DNA from: VMCP01 sp964408945
GTDB taxonomy: Bacteria > Bacteroidota > Bacteroidia > NS11-12g > UBA955
DNA: 64,000 nucleotides
Direction: 5' to 3'
Assembly: GCA_964408945.1 (NCBI GenBank)
Contig: CAYPBJ010000001.1
Span: forward strand, 103,027 to 167,026
The translations under genes were made by a program, and so were the position numbers. This document shows, piece after piece, positions 9,589-18,402 of this stretch. How positions within the stretch are numbered: the first letter of the stretch is position 1; each line of letters begins with the position of its first letter. Below the pieces are notes generated by a model that had not been told where the DNA came from, ran no database searches, and saw only the letters and a program-made list of their open reading frames with translations.

Positions 9589-10160
9589 TTTTTTTTATTT
9601 TCGGGGGACGCGTCTACGCACAAACGCCTGCGCAACCGTCGCCAAATCCACCGAAGGTGGCCGAAATCAAGCAAAAAGTAGAACAAAATCGCGATACCAT
9701 TTTCATTGATTACGACAAAATTGATCCTGTTTTGGTATCGGGATCTTTGGATGCGGAACATCAAAAGCAGTATCAAATATTGAGGCGAAGGGTAATAAAA
9801 ACAATGCCTTATGCTAAGATGGCGGCCTACAAAATTCAGGCAATGGAAGACAAATTGGCTACCATAAAGAATAAGAAAGACCGGAAGAAATACATTAAAC
9901 AATCAGAAAAAGCCATTAAAGCTATGTACACCCAACAGTTAAAAAATTTAACCATTGGAGAAGGTCAAGTTTTGATGAAATTATTGCACCGAGAAACAGG
10001 GAAAACCACTTGGGAAATCATGAAGAATTACCGAGGAACTACTGAAGCCTTATTTTGGCAGGTGTTTGGCAGCATGTGGGGGCACAACCTTAAGCTCGAA
10101 TACGATCCGGTTGTGGACTATCAAATTGAAAATATCATCAAGCGTGAGCGTCTGGAGTGA
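9537..10160 (+). CDS. DUF4294-family secreted protein
   Basis: 207 aa; ATG at 9537 lies inside the 3' end of lgt (52-bp overlap), suggesting coupled translation. N-terminal hydrophobic segment FSLIFFIFGGRVYAQ is a signal peptide. The Lys-rich helical centre (MAAYKIQAMEDKLATIKNKKDRKKY) and the later GEGQVLMKLLHRETGKTTWEIMKNYRG block match DUF4294, a Bacteroidota-restricted family of unknown role. The 3' end overlaps the convergent FecCD-type permease gene by 23 bp, leaving no room for a conventional terminator. Confidence 0.75.
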   Translation: MRFIFDSQRVAQAGFSLIFFIFGGRVYAQTPAQPSPNPPKVAEIKQKVEQNRDTIFIDYDKIDPVLVSGSLDAEHQKQYQILRRRVIKTMPYAKMAAYKIQAMEDKLATIKNKKDRKKYIKQSEKAIKAMYTQQLKNLTIGEGQVLMKLLHRETGKTTWEIMKNYRGTTEALFWQVFGSMWGHNLKLEYDPVVDYQIENIIKRERLE

Positions 10161-11082
10161 TGTTTCGTTTAAAGAAACTTGCAATTAATATGGGTGCACC
10201 AACAAGAGCACAAATGGCATTCACTTGAAGTATTCTGTCTGGAATTAGATAATGAGCGATTGAATCGGCTCCAACACACATGATAGCACCCGTTAATAGG
10301 GTTGGAATGATGAGTTTTCGGTGGTTTTCGGTGTTGAACCAGCGTTTCACAATGTGTGGTGAAACCAATCCAACAAATCCTATAGGTCCACAATAAGCAG
10401 TGATCCATCCTGCGCCCAAAGCGCCAAAAAGGATGAGCATTTTGCGAAGTTTATTCACTGGAATGCCTGCTGATTCTGCATAAATATCGCCCAACAAATA
10501 GTTATTCAATTGGTGAGAGTGAATAGCTGTAAATGCAGTCAGCAGTGACACAGGAATCAACAGCGAATAAAGGTCAGTTTTTAGAATTCTTTCAAAACTT
10601 CCCATACCCCAAAAGGAAAATTTCTGAAGTTGCTCAGCATTTCCAAATTGCTGTATGATTTCAATGATTGCACTGAACACAAAGCCTAAAACCATTCCGG
10701 TCAATAAAAGCCTAAGATGGTTGCCAAATCCTTGATTTAAGAAAATTTGCAATAACAACGCCATCAGTGCACCCAATATGCTTCCAGTCAGAGGAGTTAA
10801 TCCCATAGGGAGTGCAGTTGGTGCAAAAATCATCAACGCCATACCCAGGTTGGCTCCAGGTGTCACACCCACTAAATAAGGGCCTGCAAGCGGATTTCTG
10901 AACAGTGTTTGCATGAGTAATCCCGAGATTGCGAGTCCCATGCCGGCAAGGGCGCTTCCCAAAACACGTGGGAATCTGAAGTCCCAAAAAACAATTTGAA
11001 AATTATCAGGAGTTAAGTTCCAATGGAGATCAAAAAACAAGAGCAGAAATAACAGGATGAGTAGCGCACTATTTTTGATCAT
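10138..11082 (-). CDS. FecCD/BtuC-family ABC transporter permease
   Basis: 314 aa, about 8-10 hydrophobic helices. Signature blocks of the iron-siderophore/haem/cobalamin permeases are present: FPRVLGSALAGMGLAISG, NPLAGPYLVGVTPGANLG, YAESAGIPVNKLRKM (ATPase-coupling loop region) and GPIGFVGLVSPHIVKRWF. It starts with an ATGA overlap on the preceding binding-protein gene, so the two form a unit. No ATP-binding subunit gene is adjacent: the next gene downstream is convergent. The substrate (haem, siderophore or B12) cannot be decided here. Confidence 0.87.
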   Translation of the reverse strand: MIKNSALLILLFLLLFFDLHWNLTPDNFQIVFWDFRFPRVLGSALAGMGLAISGLLMQTLFRNPLAGPYLVGVTPGANLGMALMIFAPTALPMGLTPLTGSILGALMALLLQIFLNQGFGNHLRLLLTGMVLGFVFSAIIEIIQQFGNAEQLQKFSFWGMGSFERILKTDLYSLLIPVSLLTAFTAIHSHQLNNYLLGDIYAESAGIPVNKLRKMLILFGALGAGWITAYCGPIGFVGLVSPHIVKRWFNTENHRKLIIPTLLTGAIMCVGADSIAHYLIPDRILQVNAICALVGAPILIASFFKRNITPDAHA

Positions 11083-12224
11083 GGAGTCAATTTAATTTGG
11101 GTATAAAAATAGGCGTTTTCACCGTTTTGATAAAAGATTCTTTGAAGATCTTGCAATAGAAGATGGGGTTGAGCACTTCCAAGATCCCAAAAAGGATTCG
11201 CGCCCGTAGATTCCATTTTAAGGTCATTTTGCCAAACTTGTGGTTTGCTGGATAGGATTTCTTTTTTAATTCGATCATCAGAGATTTCCGAAATGTACTT
11301 TATGGAACCTGGGTGCAGTAAAACATTGCAGCGATGAATGTGAGCGAGGGCATTTTCAGTAGAGATTTGCACAGAATTGTTGCCCGAAAGGTTGGAAGTT
11401 ATCCAAATTGGATCACCGCCTGCATCGTAAATGAGTTGAGTAAGATAGTTGTTTTTCTGTGGTACCCACCATATTCCAGAGTATGGTAAGTTGACCATGA
11501 TTTTTGGCTTTTTAATGGCGACAGTGGTATTTGAATTGAACTTAGCAACAAGTGTATTGTACATTGTTTGTTCTTCTTGAAAAAGGGACGATGCTAAAGA
11601 AGAATTATGCAAGAAATACCCAAAAACCTTGACCCATTCGGCTTTAGCCAACGGATGGACTTCGAAATGATTTTGAATGTAAACGAGCGTAGTGAATTTG
11701 CTCACTCTTTGGTCAATTTTAGGCTCTAAAGTATAAGTAAAAGTAAGGTTTGGTTTTAATTGAATGAGTTTCTCGATGTTTAGGTTTCCACCTTTTTGAA
11801 TTTCTGAGGTTTGATGTTTTTGAGGCAGCTCAGCAATGGTATTTTGTGTCCAATGTGATAGTTGATCAACGGCAATAACATCTTTTAGAGAATGCATTTG
11901 ATTCAAAAATTGAGAAAATGCAGAGGTAAGAACAGCGATTTTAAGTTGAGCCTTTGATGGCAAAAAGGGGGTGTATTCAGGGTAGTTTTGAGGATTTTTG
12001 CCTTTGTGGAATTTTTGCAGAACGCGTGTCGAGTCAAAATAAATTTCAAGTAATGTATCAGTGGGGGAGGTGCCAATTCTGAAAAATTTTGCGTGCGAAT
12101 TAGTCTGCCATTGAACCATGCTTTCATGGTTTTCTTTAGTTTGGGGACTTTGACCGCCTAAACATCCGCTGAGAATCAGCAAAATGCCCCAAAAAATAAT
12201 GACAGAAAATCTGAGGAGCCGCAT
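11079..12224 (-). CDS. ABC transporter substrate-binding lipoprotein (iron/haem/cobalamin type)
   Basis: 381 aa with lipoprotein signal and lipobox LSGC (Cys21). It has the periplasmic-binding-protein layout of the BtuF/FhuD class: LKIAVLTSAFSQFLNQM, LKDVIAVDQLSHW, a helix around GGNLNIEKLIQLKPNLTFTYT, then a second lobe with IMVNLPYSGIWWVP and YDAGGDPIW. Its stop overlaps the permease start by 4 bp. It is divergent from the ftsB-like gene at 12307. An unusual feature is the ~60-residue N-terminal extension before the first lobe. Confidence 0.82.
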   Translation of the reverse strand: MRLLRFSVIIFWGILLILSGCLGGQSPQTKENHESMVQWQTNSHAKFFRIGTSPTDTLLEIYFDSTRVLQKFHKGKNPQNYPEYTPFLPSKAQLKIAVLTSAFSQFLNQMHSLKDVIAVDQLSHWTQNTIAELPQKHQTSEIQKGGNLNIEKLIQLKPNLTFTYTLEPKIDQRVSKFTTLVYIQNHFEVHPLAKAEWVKVFGYFLHNSSLASSLFQEEQTMYNTLVAKFNSNTTVAIKKPKIMVNLPYSGIWWVPQKNNYLTQLIYDAGGDPIWITSNLSGNNSVQISTENALAHIHRCNVLLHPGSIKYISEISDDRIKKEILSSKPQVWQNDLKMESTGANPFWDLGSAQPHLLLQDLQRIFYQNGENAYFYTQIKLTP

Positions 12225-12306
12225 GTTTAGGCAAAATTAGATTAAAAAAATTGACAGCCGATAAAGTTGTTAATCAAACACGAAAGTTAGATAGCATATT
12301 TGTGAT

Positions 12307-12603
12307 GTGAATTTTCCGCTGTTGAAATATAAATTTTGGATAGGAATTGGTTTGTTCTTGTTGTGGATGACCTTTTTTGACAATAACAGTTTTGTATACA
12401 GGTGGAGATTGTCTTCTGATATTTCGCGATTAGAAGAGGGAATTCAAATTCACGAGAAGAAAATTCAAGAACTTCGAAGACAAAAAAAGGAATTGTTCGG
12501 AAGTCAAAAGAATTTAGAAAAATTTGCTCGTGAGAGGTATTTAATGAAAAAAGAAAATGAAGACTTATTTTTAATTGTTGATGTTGAAGAAACCGACGAT
12601 TAA
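12307..12603 (+). CDS. Septum formation initiator FtsB/DivIC-family protein
   Basis: 98 aa, GTG start at 12307. One N-terminal membrane helix (FWIGIGLFLLWMTFF, about 10-24) is followed by a coiled coil (SSDISRLEEGIQIHEKKIQELRRQKKEL) and the family's ERYLMKKENEDLFLI tail. These bitopic proteins bridge FtsL/FtsQ in the divisome. Small size, single-pass topology and the conserved A-R-E-R-Y block agree with the family. It is followed by dnaN after 109 bp. Confidence 0.8.
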   Translation: MNFPLLKYKFWIGIGLFLLWMTFFDNNSFVYRWRLSSDISRLEEGIQIHEKKIQELRRQKKELFGSQKNLEKFARERYLMKKENEDLFLIVDVEETDD

Positions 12604-12667
12604 CATAAATAAGTCGACATGTTTATAAAAATAGATTTATTGTGCATTTCTATTGACTTTGAATAAA

Positions 12668-12675
12668 TAGGTTTG
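12668..12675 (+). promoter_or_regulatory. Candidate -7 element (TAGGTTTG) for dnaN
   Basis: TAGGTTTG fits TAnnTTTG and leaves a 37-nt leader before the dnaN ATG at 12713. A TTG at 12653-12655 is only 12 nt upstream, so the -33 element is doubtful. Confidence 0.4.
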
Positions 12676-12712
12676 CAGTAGTAGGAAAACCAACAAAACC
12701 GAAATAACGATT

Positions 12713-13834
12713 ATGAAATTTATAGCTTCTTCAAGCGACTTGCTTCAGCACCTTCTCACAGTTAATGGTGCCATCATGTCTAAACCCATCATTCCTATTT
12801 TGGAGAACTTTTTGTTCGATATTCATGGGGGGGAGTTGACCATATTCAGTACCGATTTGGAAACGAGCATGACAACGGCGTTAAAAGTAGAAGCGAATGA
12901 TGATATTCGTATTGCTGTTCCGAGCAAGATGGTCATTGATATTTTGCGCTCTTTACCTGATAGTCCGGTGACATTCAATATAGACACCACCACATTTTCA
13001 ATTGAGGTAATTTCAAGCAACGGGCGTTACAAAATGGCAGGTCAAGACGGAACAGAATTTCCATCTTTACCGGAGAAAAGCGGCGAAGGCAGTTTTAGCA
13101 TGCCCGCCAGTATCTTATTGAGAGCGGTGAGCAAAACAATTTTTGCAGCAGGAACTGACGAGTTGCGTTTGAATTTGACTGGTTTGTTTGTAGAAATGAA
13201 GAACAACCACGTGAATTTTGTCGCTACAGATGCCAATAAATTGGTTTGTTTTACCAGAAAAGACATTTCTCCAAATGTTGATCATTCTTTCATCATTCCT
13301 AAGAAGCCTTTGAATCTATTGAAAACAGCTCTTCCTAATGATGAAACACCAGTAGTAGTAGATTACAACAAGGCGAATGTATTCTTTAACTTTGGAGATA
13401 CTCAATTGATTTGTCGATTGTTGGATGAAAAATATCCTGACTATTCAGCGGTAATCCCAAAAAACAATCCGAACATTTTGATCATCAACCGAATGGACTT
13501 CTTAAGTTCCATCAACCGTATATCTATTTTTGCATCCAAAACTACCCATCAAGTACGTTTGAAAGTGGTTGGAAGTGAATTGACCATATCTGCCGAAGAT
13601 ATAGAAATGGCCAATGAAGCAACCGAAAAAATCGCTTGCGAATACAACGGCGATGACATGGAAATTGGCTTCAATGCTCGTTTCTTGAAGGAAATGTTAT
13701 CAACCCTCGACGGCGAGAGCATTCAACTTCAATTGTCACAACCAAACAGAGCTGGACTTTTAGTCCCAACAGGCAAAGATGGATCAGAGGAGATCACCAT
13801 GTTGATCATGCCTATGATGCTGAACAATTATTGA
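12713..13834 (+). CDS. dnaN: DNA polymerase III sliding clamp, beta subunit
   Basis: 373 aa, the usual length for the clamp. Three DnaN repeats can be traced: residues 1-120 (MKFIASSSDLLQHLLTVNGAI), 130-245 (FSMPASILLRAVSKTIFAA) and 250-373 (DYSAVIPKNNP ... ISIFASKTTHQVRL), with the C-terminal LIMPMMLNNY typical of the MPM(R/L)-type end. The dimeric ring tethers polymerase III, MutS and other proteins to DNA. The stop codon is followed after 8 nt by heptamer array 1. Confidence 0.96.
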   Translation: MKFIASSSDLLQHLLTVNGAIMSKPIIPILENFLFDIHGGELTIFSTDLETSMTTALKVEANDDIRIAVPSKMVIDILRSLPDSPVTFNIDTTTFSIEVISSNGRYKMAGQDGTEFPSLPEKSGEGSFSMPASILLRAVSKTIFAAGTDELRLNLTGLFVEMKNNHVNFVATDANKLVCFTRKDISPNVDHSFIIPKKPLNLLKTALPNDETPVVVDYNKANVFFNFGDTQLICRLLDEKYPDYSAVIPKNNPNILIINRMDFLSSINRISIFASKTTHQVRLKVVGSELTISAEDIEMANEATEKIACEYNGDDMEIGFNARFLKEMLSTLDGESIQLQLSQPNRAGLLVPTGKDGSEEITMLIMPMMLNNY

Positions 13835-13842
13835 TTGGTAAC

Positions 13843-14024
13843 GGGTGCCGGGTAGCGGGTAGCGGGTAGCAGGTAGCGGGTAGCGGGTAGCGGGTTACGG
13901 GCTGTGGGCTGCGGGTTACGGGTTACGGGTTACGGGTATCGGGTATCGGGTGTCGGGTGCCGGGTTACGGGCTGCGGGTTACGGGCCAACTACTAACTAC
14001 CATCTACCATTTACCATGTACCAA
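13843..14024. repeat. Heptamer array 1: 26 seven-bp units with strand switch
   Basis: Twenty consecutive units of form GGGTNNC or GGGCTGY (for example GGGTAGC, GGGTTAC, GGGTATC, GGGTGCC, one AGGTAGC) run from 13843 to 13982. A hinge unit GGGCCAA follows at 13983-13989, then five to six units of the opposite polarity (CTACTAA, CTACCAT twice, TTACCAT, GTACCAA). All are in one unbroken 7-bp register. It starts 8 nt after the dnaN stop and ends 3 nt before the stop codon of the convergent PLP-protein gene. On the plus strand the left arm repeats G3-N4, which satisfies the simple G-quadruplex pattern. Confidence 0.92.
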
Positions 14025-14027
14025 AGT

Positions 14028-14693
14028 CTACACAAACACCGCCGTTCCCACTCTTACAAACGTAGATCCGTGTTTGGTGGCTATGTGGTAATCACTACTC
14101 ATTCCAATGGAAAGTTCACAGAAAGACGGTGAATGGTTGAAAATGGTTGATTTGGCTTCGAGGAATAGTTTTTGAATTTGAGAAAATTCATTGGAAATCT
14201 GGACTGGGTCTTCAGTAAGTGAAGCCATGCCCATCAGTCCGCAGATTTGAATGTTTGATAAAGTGTCTTTTTCGGAGTTGTATTCTGCCCAGAATTGAGA
14301 AAGATGAGAAGGAGGAATTCCAAATTTGCTATCTTCCTGAGCGACATGAAGTTGAATTAATACGTTGATGATTCTATTGTTTGTCGCAGCTTGTTTATTG
14401 ATTTCTTTGAGTAGTTTTATTGAATCTACGGAGTGAATCATTTCAATGAACGGCGCTATATATTTGACTTTGTTGGTTTGAAGGTGGCCTATTAAATGCC
14501 ATTCAATGTCAGTTGGAAGTTGCTCTCTGCGCTCGAGGAGTGCTTGGACTCTGTTCTCTGCGAAAATTCTTTGTCCGGCGTTGTAGGCTTCCTGGATTTC
14601 TTGGATTTCACGGTACTTGGAGACGACAATGAGCTGTGTACTTTCAGGCAATTGTTTCTTGAGTTGATCGATGTTTTCTGCTATGCGACTCAT
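14028..14693 (-). CDS. YggS/PROSC-family pyridoxal-phosphate homeostasis protein
   Basis: 221 aa. The fold-III PLP-binding barrel starts with QLIVVSKYREIQEIQEAY, where the lysine of VSKYR is the PLP-binding residue (about residue 27). Further landmarks are FAENRVQ, WHLIGHLQTNKVKYI, IHSVDS and the C-terminal ELSIGMSSDYHIATKHGSTFVRVGTAVF. These proteins bind PLP and buffer it without a clear catalytic activity. Convergent with dnaN across heptamer array 1; divergent from the DUF4296 gene with 20 bp between the two ATGs. Confidence 0.92.
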   Translation of the reverse strand: MSRIAENIDQLKKQLPESTQLIVVSKYREIQEIQEAYNAGQRIFAENRVQALLERREQLPTDIEWHLIGHLQTNKVKYIAPFIEMIHSVDSIKLLKEINKQAATNNRIINVLIQLHVAQEDSKFGIPPSHLSQFWAEYNSEKDTLSNIQICGLMGMASLTEDPVQISNEFSQIQKLFLEAKSTIFNHSPSFCELSIGMSSDYHIATKHGSTFVRVGTAVFV

Positions 14694-14700
14694 TTTGTAG

Positions 14701-14708
14701 TACCTTTG
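14701..14708 (+). promoter_or_regulatory. -7 element (TACCTTTG) for the DUF4296 lipoprotein gene
   Basis: TACCTTTG ends 5 nt before ATG at 14714 and overlaps the GTG at 14708, so the GTG cannot be the start. No good -33 element seen. Confidence 0.5.
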
Positions 14709-14713
14709 TGTTT

Positions 14714-15076
14714 ATGCAATTTTGTACCCGCAAAATAACACCCGTTTTCCCTAAAGTAAGCTTGGTAGTGGGTATTTTATTGTGGTTTTCGTCGTGTTCA
14801 AAAAACCTTCCGGTGAAGGATGAAAAATTGGTAGATATTTTAGCCGATGCTATGCGACTTGAAGCTTCTCAACAAGTGGCTTATAATTACTTAACAATGC
14901 CTGATTCAGCTTGGGACAAGGGGTATTCATTTATATTGAAAAAACACCAGGTTAGTGCAGAAGATTTTGAAAAATCCATGAATTATTATCAGGAAAATGC
15001 TCAAGAATTTTCTGATCTGATGGGCAAAGTGGTTGACGTCTTGAATAAAGAGGAACTTAAAGAATATCGCCGGTGA
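14714..15076 (+). CDS. DUF4296-family lipoprotein
   Basis: 120 aa from ATG at 14714 (preferred over GTG at 14708 because a promoter element covers the latter). Signal peptide with lipobox FSSC followed by SKN. The short alpha-helical body (VDILADAMRLEASQQVAYNY ... KHQVSAEDFEKSMNYYQENAQEF) fits DUF4296, a Bacteroidota family of unknown function in which a helical domain follows a lipid-anchored linker. The stop overlaps the GTG start of mutS2 by 4 bp. Confidence 0.72.
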   Translation: MQFCTRKITPVFPKVSLVVGILLWFSSCSKNLPVKDEKLVDILADAMRLEASQQVAYNYLTMPDSAWDKGYSFILKKHQVSAEDFEKSMNYYQENAQEFSDLMGKVVDVLNKEELKEYRR

Positions 15077-17499
15077 TTTATCCCAATAACTTTGAGGATA
15101 TTGTTGGATTTTCTCCGCTTCGCGAGGATATTAAACGCTTTTGTAGACTCGAATCTGCCCAAGCAAAAGCAATCGCATTTGGTTTTGTGAGGGATGAATT
15201 GGAGTTGTTTAAGCGTTTGGATGAGATAGATGAATGCAATCTGCTCAATGAACAGCTTCCATCGCTATTTGAATGGGGAAAAGTAGTTGACATTGATGAA
15301 AGCTTAAAACACGTTTCTGTTGATGGTTACTTTTTGATGGAAACTGAATGGGTTTCGGTGTTGACGGTATTGAAGTCGTATCAACGTTTCGCCCAGGCCT
15401 TAACCAATAGGCAAGGAGATTTTCCGCGATGGGCTGTTTTGTTTGGTCCATCGGAAGCCGCAAGAGGTTGTCAGGCTTTGATTGTTAAAGTTATTGATGA
15501 GGAAGGAAATATCCATAATAATGCATCCTCAGAATATCAAAAAATCAGTCTGGAAATTTCCAGAATGGAACGCGAAGCTCGGAATGCAACAAAGTCCATT
15601 TTCAAAGAATGGAAAGCCCTTGGTTATACAGCTGATACCGATGTAACCATTCGTGAGGAACGCTTGGTTATTCCTGTTTTGGCTGAGTTTAAACGTAAGG
15701 TGAAAGGCTTTGTGAAGGATGTTTCAGCAACAGGAAAAGTCTTATTTATTGAACCGGCTAGCTTGTTGGAGGTGAATAACCGATTGAGGGAATTGTTTGC
15801 CGATAGAAAAAGAGAACGCGAGCGTTTATTAAAACAATTAACGCGAGATATTGCCCCATTTACGCCTCAATTATTGCAATTGACTGCCAATTTGTCTACC
15901 GCAGATTTTATCTATGCTAAGTGGCAAATGTTGCAACTGATTCAAGCCGAAAGACCTCGTTTTAAGAAAGACGGGGGAATTTATTTGAAGTCAGTGGTTC
16001 ACCCTGTTTTAAAGCGCGAACTGGGCAGGCAGAATAAGAAGATCATTCCTTTAGATATAGAGTTGCAAGATCAACGAATTGTTGTGGTAAGCGGACCGAA
16101 TGCCGGTGGAAAGAGTGTGGTATTAAAAACCGTGTTATTGACCCAGTATATGTTTCAGTGCGGTTTGTTTGTTTCGGCCAAGCCTGAAAGCGAAATGGGT
16201 ATCTTTGAGCAATTGATGATTGATTGCGGTGATGGACAATCAATTGAAGCAGGATTGAGTACATTTTCTGCGCATTTGGCCAATTTGAAAGCCATAATGG
16301 ATCATGGTTCTGACCGAAGTTTGATTGGTTTGGATGAATTGGGTACTGGAACTGATCCAAGGTATGGAGCTCCAATTGCTCAATCTGTATTAGAGCGATT
16401 GGCTGAAAAAAAGAGCTTCGTAATTGCTACAACTCACTTTTCTCAGATCAGGGAGTGGGGTGCACGAAACCCGAAGGTGATGCAAGCGAGCATGGCATAT
16501 GATGCCGTGAAATTGGAACCTCGTTATCAGTTTGTATCGGGGAAACCGGGCAGCAGTTTTGCGCTAGAATTGATGCGTAAAACGGGATTTGATACCGAGT
16601 GGTTGGAAAGCATTCAAGAATTGGCTGGGCAACAACTGGGTAAAACCGAAGATTTGATGCTTGATTTAGATCGAAAAAACGAGCATTTACAGCAATTATT
16701 GCAAGACAATCAACGTAAAAATGCACACCTCCAACAGTTGATTGACGATTATTCTCAGGTTAAAGATAAAATTCAATCCAAAAGGCAACAAATCATTGAT
16801 CAAACCCGATTGGAATCTCAGAAAATCTTATCGAAGGCGAACCAACAGATTGAAGAAACCATCAGAATCATTCGCGAAAATAGGGCAGATAAGAACAAGA
16901 CTCAAAAAGCAAGGCAAGAGTTAGATGGGTTCAAGAAAACGGTAGATGATAAATTAAAACCCTTAGCAGGTCTCGATAAATCTTTGGTTGGGAAATCAGT
17001 CGAAGAAAAAACATCCCCCGAAAATACGGGGAAAGAGAAACCCGTTTCAGTGAAAATTATGGCAGGTTCGAAGGTGAAAAACACCATCAATGGTCAAAAA
17101 GGGGAAGTGATAGAGATCAAGAAAGATAAGGTTTTAGTGGTGTTTGGACTGATTAAAATGTGGGTGCCCATGAGTGAGTTGCAAGCGGTTGGTGGCACTG
17201 AGTCGGTGCAGAAAAAACAGGGTACTGGTTTTCAATGGATTGAAAGGCAGTCTACGTTTTCGGCGAATTTGGATATCAGGGGACTCAGAGGCGAAGAGTC
17301 AATTTTAAAGATACAGAAGTGGTTGGATGAAGGGTATGCCTTGGGCAGCAGGGATTTAAAAGTCATACATGGTAGAGGCGATGGAATATTGCGAAAGTTG
17401 ATTCGAGATTATTTGAAAACCGTGAATTTTGTTAAATCATATAAATATGAAACCGAGCAACAGGGCGGTGATGGAGCTACGCTCATAACGTTGAATTAG
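15073..17499 (+). CDS. mutS2: MutS2 endonuclease
   Basis: 808 aa, GTG start in a GTGA overlap with the preceding gene. Core MutS helices occupy residues 1-300. The ATPase has Walker A GPNAGGKS (~341-348), Walker B LIGLDELGTGTD (~416) and the conserved ATTHFSQI. A coiled coil spans about 535-640, and the C-terminal Smr nuclease domain (LDIRGLRGEE ... VIHGRGDGILRKLI) covers about 732-808. MutS2 lacks mismatch-binding domain I; it acts on recombination intermediates and, in some bacteria, on collided ribosomes. The folD promoter lies over its last codons. Confidence 0.95.
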   Translation: MIYPNNFEDIVGFSPLREDIKRFCRLESAQAKAIAFGFVRDELELFKRLDEIDECNLLNEQLPSLFEWGKVVDIDESLKHVSVDGYFLMETEWVSVLTVLKSYQRFAQALTNRQGDFPRWAVLFGPSEAARGCQALIVKVIDEEGNIHNNASSEYQKISLEISRMEREARNATKSIFKEWKALGYTADTDVTIREERLVIPVLAEFKRKVKGFVKDVSATGKVLFIEPASLLEVNNRLRELFADRKRERERLLKQLTRDIAPFTPQLLQLTANLSTADFIYAKWQMLQLIQAERPRFKKDGGIYLKSVVHPVLKRELGRQNKKIIPLDIELQDQRIVVVSGPNAGGKSVVLKTVLLTQYMFQCGLFVSAKPESEMGIFEQLMIDCGDGQSIEAGLSTFSAHLANLKAIMDHGSDRSLIGLDELGTGTDPRYGAPIAQSVLERLAEKKSFVIATTHFSQIREWGARNPKVMQASMAYDAVKLEPRYQFVSGKPGSSFALELMRKTGFDTEWLESIQELAGQQLGKTEDLMLDLDRKNEHLQQLLQDNQRKNAHLQQLIDDYSQVKDKIQSKRQQIIDQTRLESQKILSKANQQIEETIRIIRENRADKNKTQKARQELDGFKKTVDDKLKPLAGLDKSLVGKSVEEKTSPENTGKEKPVSVKIMAGSKVKNTINGQKGEVIEIKKDKVLVVFGLIKMWVPMSELQAVGGTESVQKKQGTGFQWIERQSTFSANLDIRGLRGEESILKIQKWLDEGYALGSRDLKVIHGRGDGILRKLIRDYLKTVNFVKSYKYETEQQGGDGATLITLN

Positions 17500-17518
17500 T
17501 GGGAAAATCGTATTTTTG
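17491..17518 (+). promoter_or_regulatory. Promoter for folD: TTG - 17 nt - TATTTTTG
   Basis: TTG at 17491-17493 and TATTTTTG at 17511-17518 match the two-part Bacteroidota consensus with 17-nt spacing. The -7 element ends 5 nt before the folD ATG, so the transcript should be leaderless or nearly so. The upstream half overlaps the end of mutS2. Confidence 0.6.
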
Positions 17519-17523
17519 CAGTT

Positions 17524-18402
17524 ATGGCAGAAATACTTGACGGAAGGGCCGTTTCTCAGCATTATAAGAATCAAATCAAAGCAGAAGTTGATGAAATGAC
17601 TGCTAAAGGTTTGCGCGCGCCACATTTGGTCGCGATATTGGTTGGAAACGACGGTGGAAGTCAAACGTATGTTGCTGCCAAGGAAAAAGCTTGTCACGAG
17701 GTGGGTTTTAGGGGCACTGTCTTGAGGTATCCAGATACCATTACTCAAGAAGAATTGTTGAGATCAGTGCATCAAATCAATGAAGATTCAGAAATTGACG
17801 GACTCATTGTTCAATTGCCTTTGCCTAAACATATTGATGAAAATGCAGTTACACAAGCCATTAAGCCTGAAAAGGACGTAGATGGTTTTCACGATATCAA
17901 TATGGGGAAACTCGCTAAGGGCGATACATCAGGATATACCAGCGCTACGCCATTGGGGGTGACAATGTTGTTGAAATTCTATGGTATAAAAACTTCGGGT
18001 AAGCATGCCGTGGTCATTGGGCGCAGCAATATTGTGGGTAGGCCCATGAGTATTTTGCTGTCAGATTCATCAGAGACGGGCAACTGCACGGTTACTTTGT
18101 GCCATTCAAGAACATCGAATTTAAAAGAACTTTGCTTGCAAGCAGATATTGTTGTGGCGGCCATTGGAAGACCGGGTTTTGTTACTGGCGATATGATTAA
18201 ACCAGGTGCTGTAGTTATTGATGTAGGGACCACCAGACTAGACGACTCCAGTAAAAAGGCTGGATGGAGGTTGGCTGGTGACGTTGATTTTGCAGGTGCA
18301 TCAGAAAATGCTTCCATGATTACACCCGTACCAGGCGGTGTGGGACCCATGACTATTACAGGTTTGATGTTAAATACCCTGAAATCCAGAAAATTGAGAT
18401 GA
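17524..18402 (+). CDS. folD: Methylenetetrahydrofolate dehydrogenase/cyclohydrolase
   Basis: 292 aa bifunctional enzyme interconverting methylene-, methenyl- and formyl-tetrahydrofolate. Signature blocks: VGNDGGSQTYVAAKEKAC (with the catalytic Tyr/Lys region), GLIVQLPLPKHID, PEKDVDGFH, the NADP loop VVIGRSNIVGRPM and the C-terminal PVPGGVGPMTITGLM. Full family length. It overlaps queE by the ATGA pair. One-carbon metabolism is also represented by the formiminotransferase/cyclodeaminase at 21534-23219. Confidence 0.97.
   Translation: MAEILDGRAVSQHYKNQIKAEVDEMTAKGLRAPHLVAILVGNDGGSQTYVAAKEKACHEVGFRGTVLRYPDTITQEELLRSVHQINEDSEIDGLIVQLPLPKHIDENAVTQAIKPEKDVDGFHDINMGKLAKGDTSGYTSATPLGVTMLLKFYGIKTSGKHAVVIGRSNIVGRPMSILLSDSSETGNCTVTLCHSRTSNLKELCLQADIVVAAIGRPGFVTGDMIKPGAVVIDVGTTRLDDSSKKAGWRLAGDVDFAGASENASMITPVPGGVGPMTITGLMLNTLKSRKLR

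Noticed and set aside
13843..14024. Array 1 as a CRISPR array
   Set aside because: No spacer-length unique sequence between repeats, repeat is 7 bp, and no cas gene in the window.
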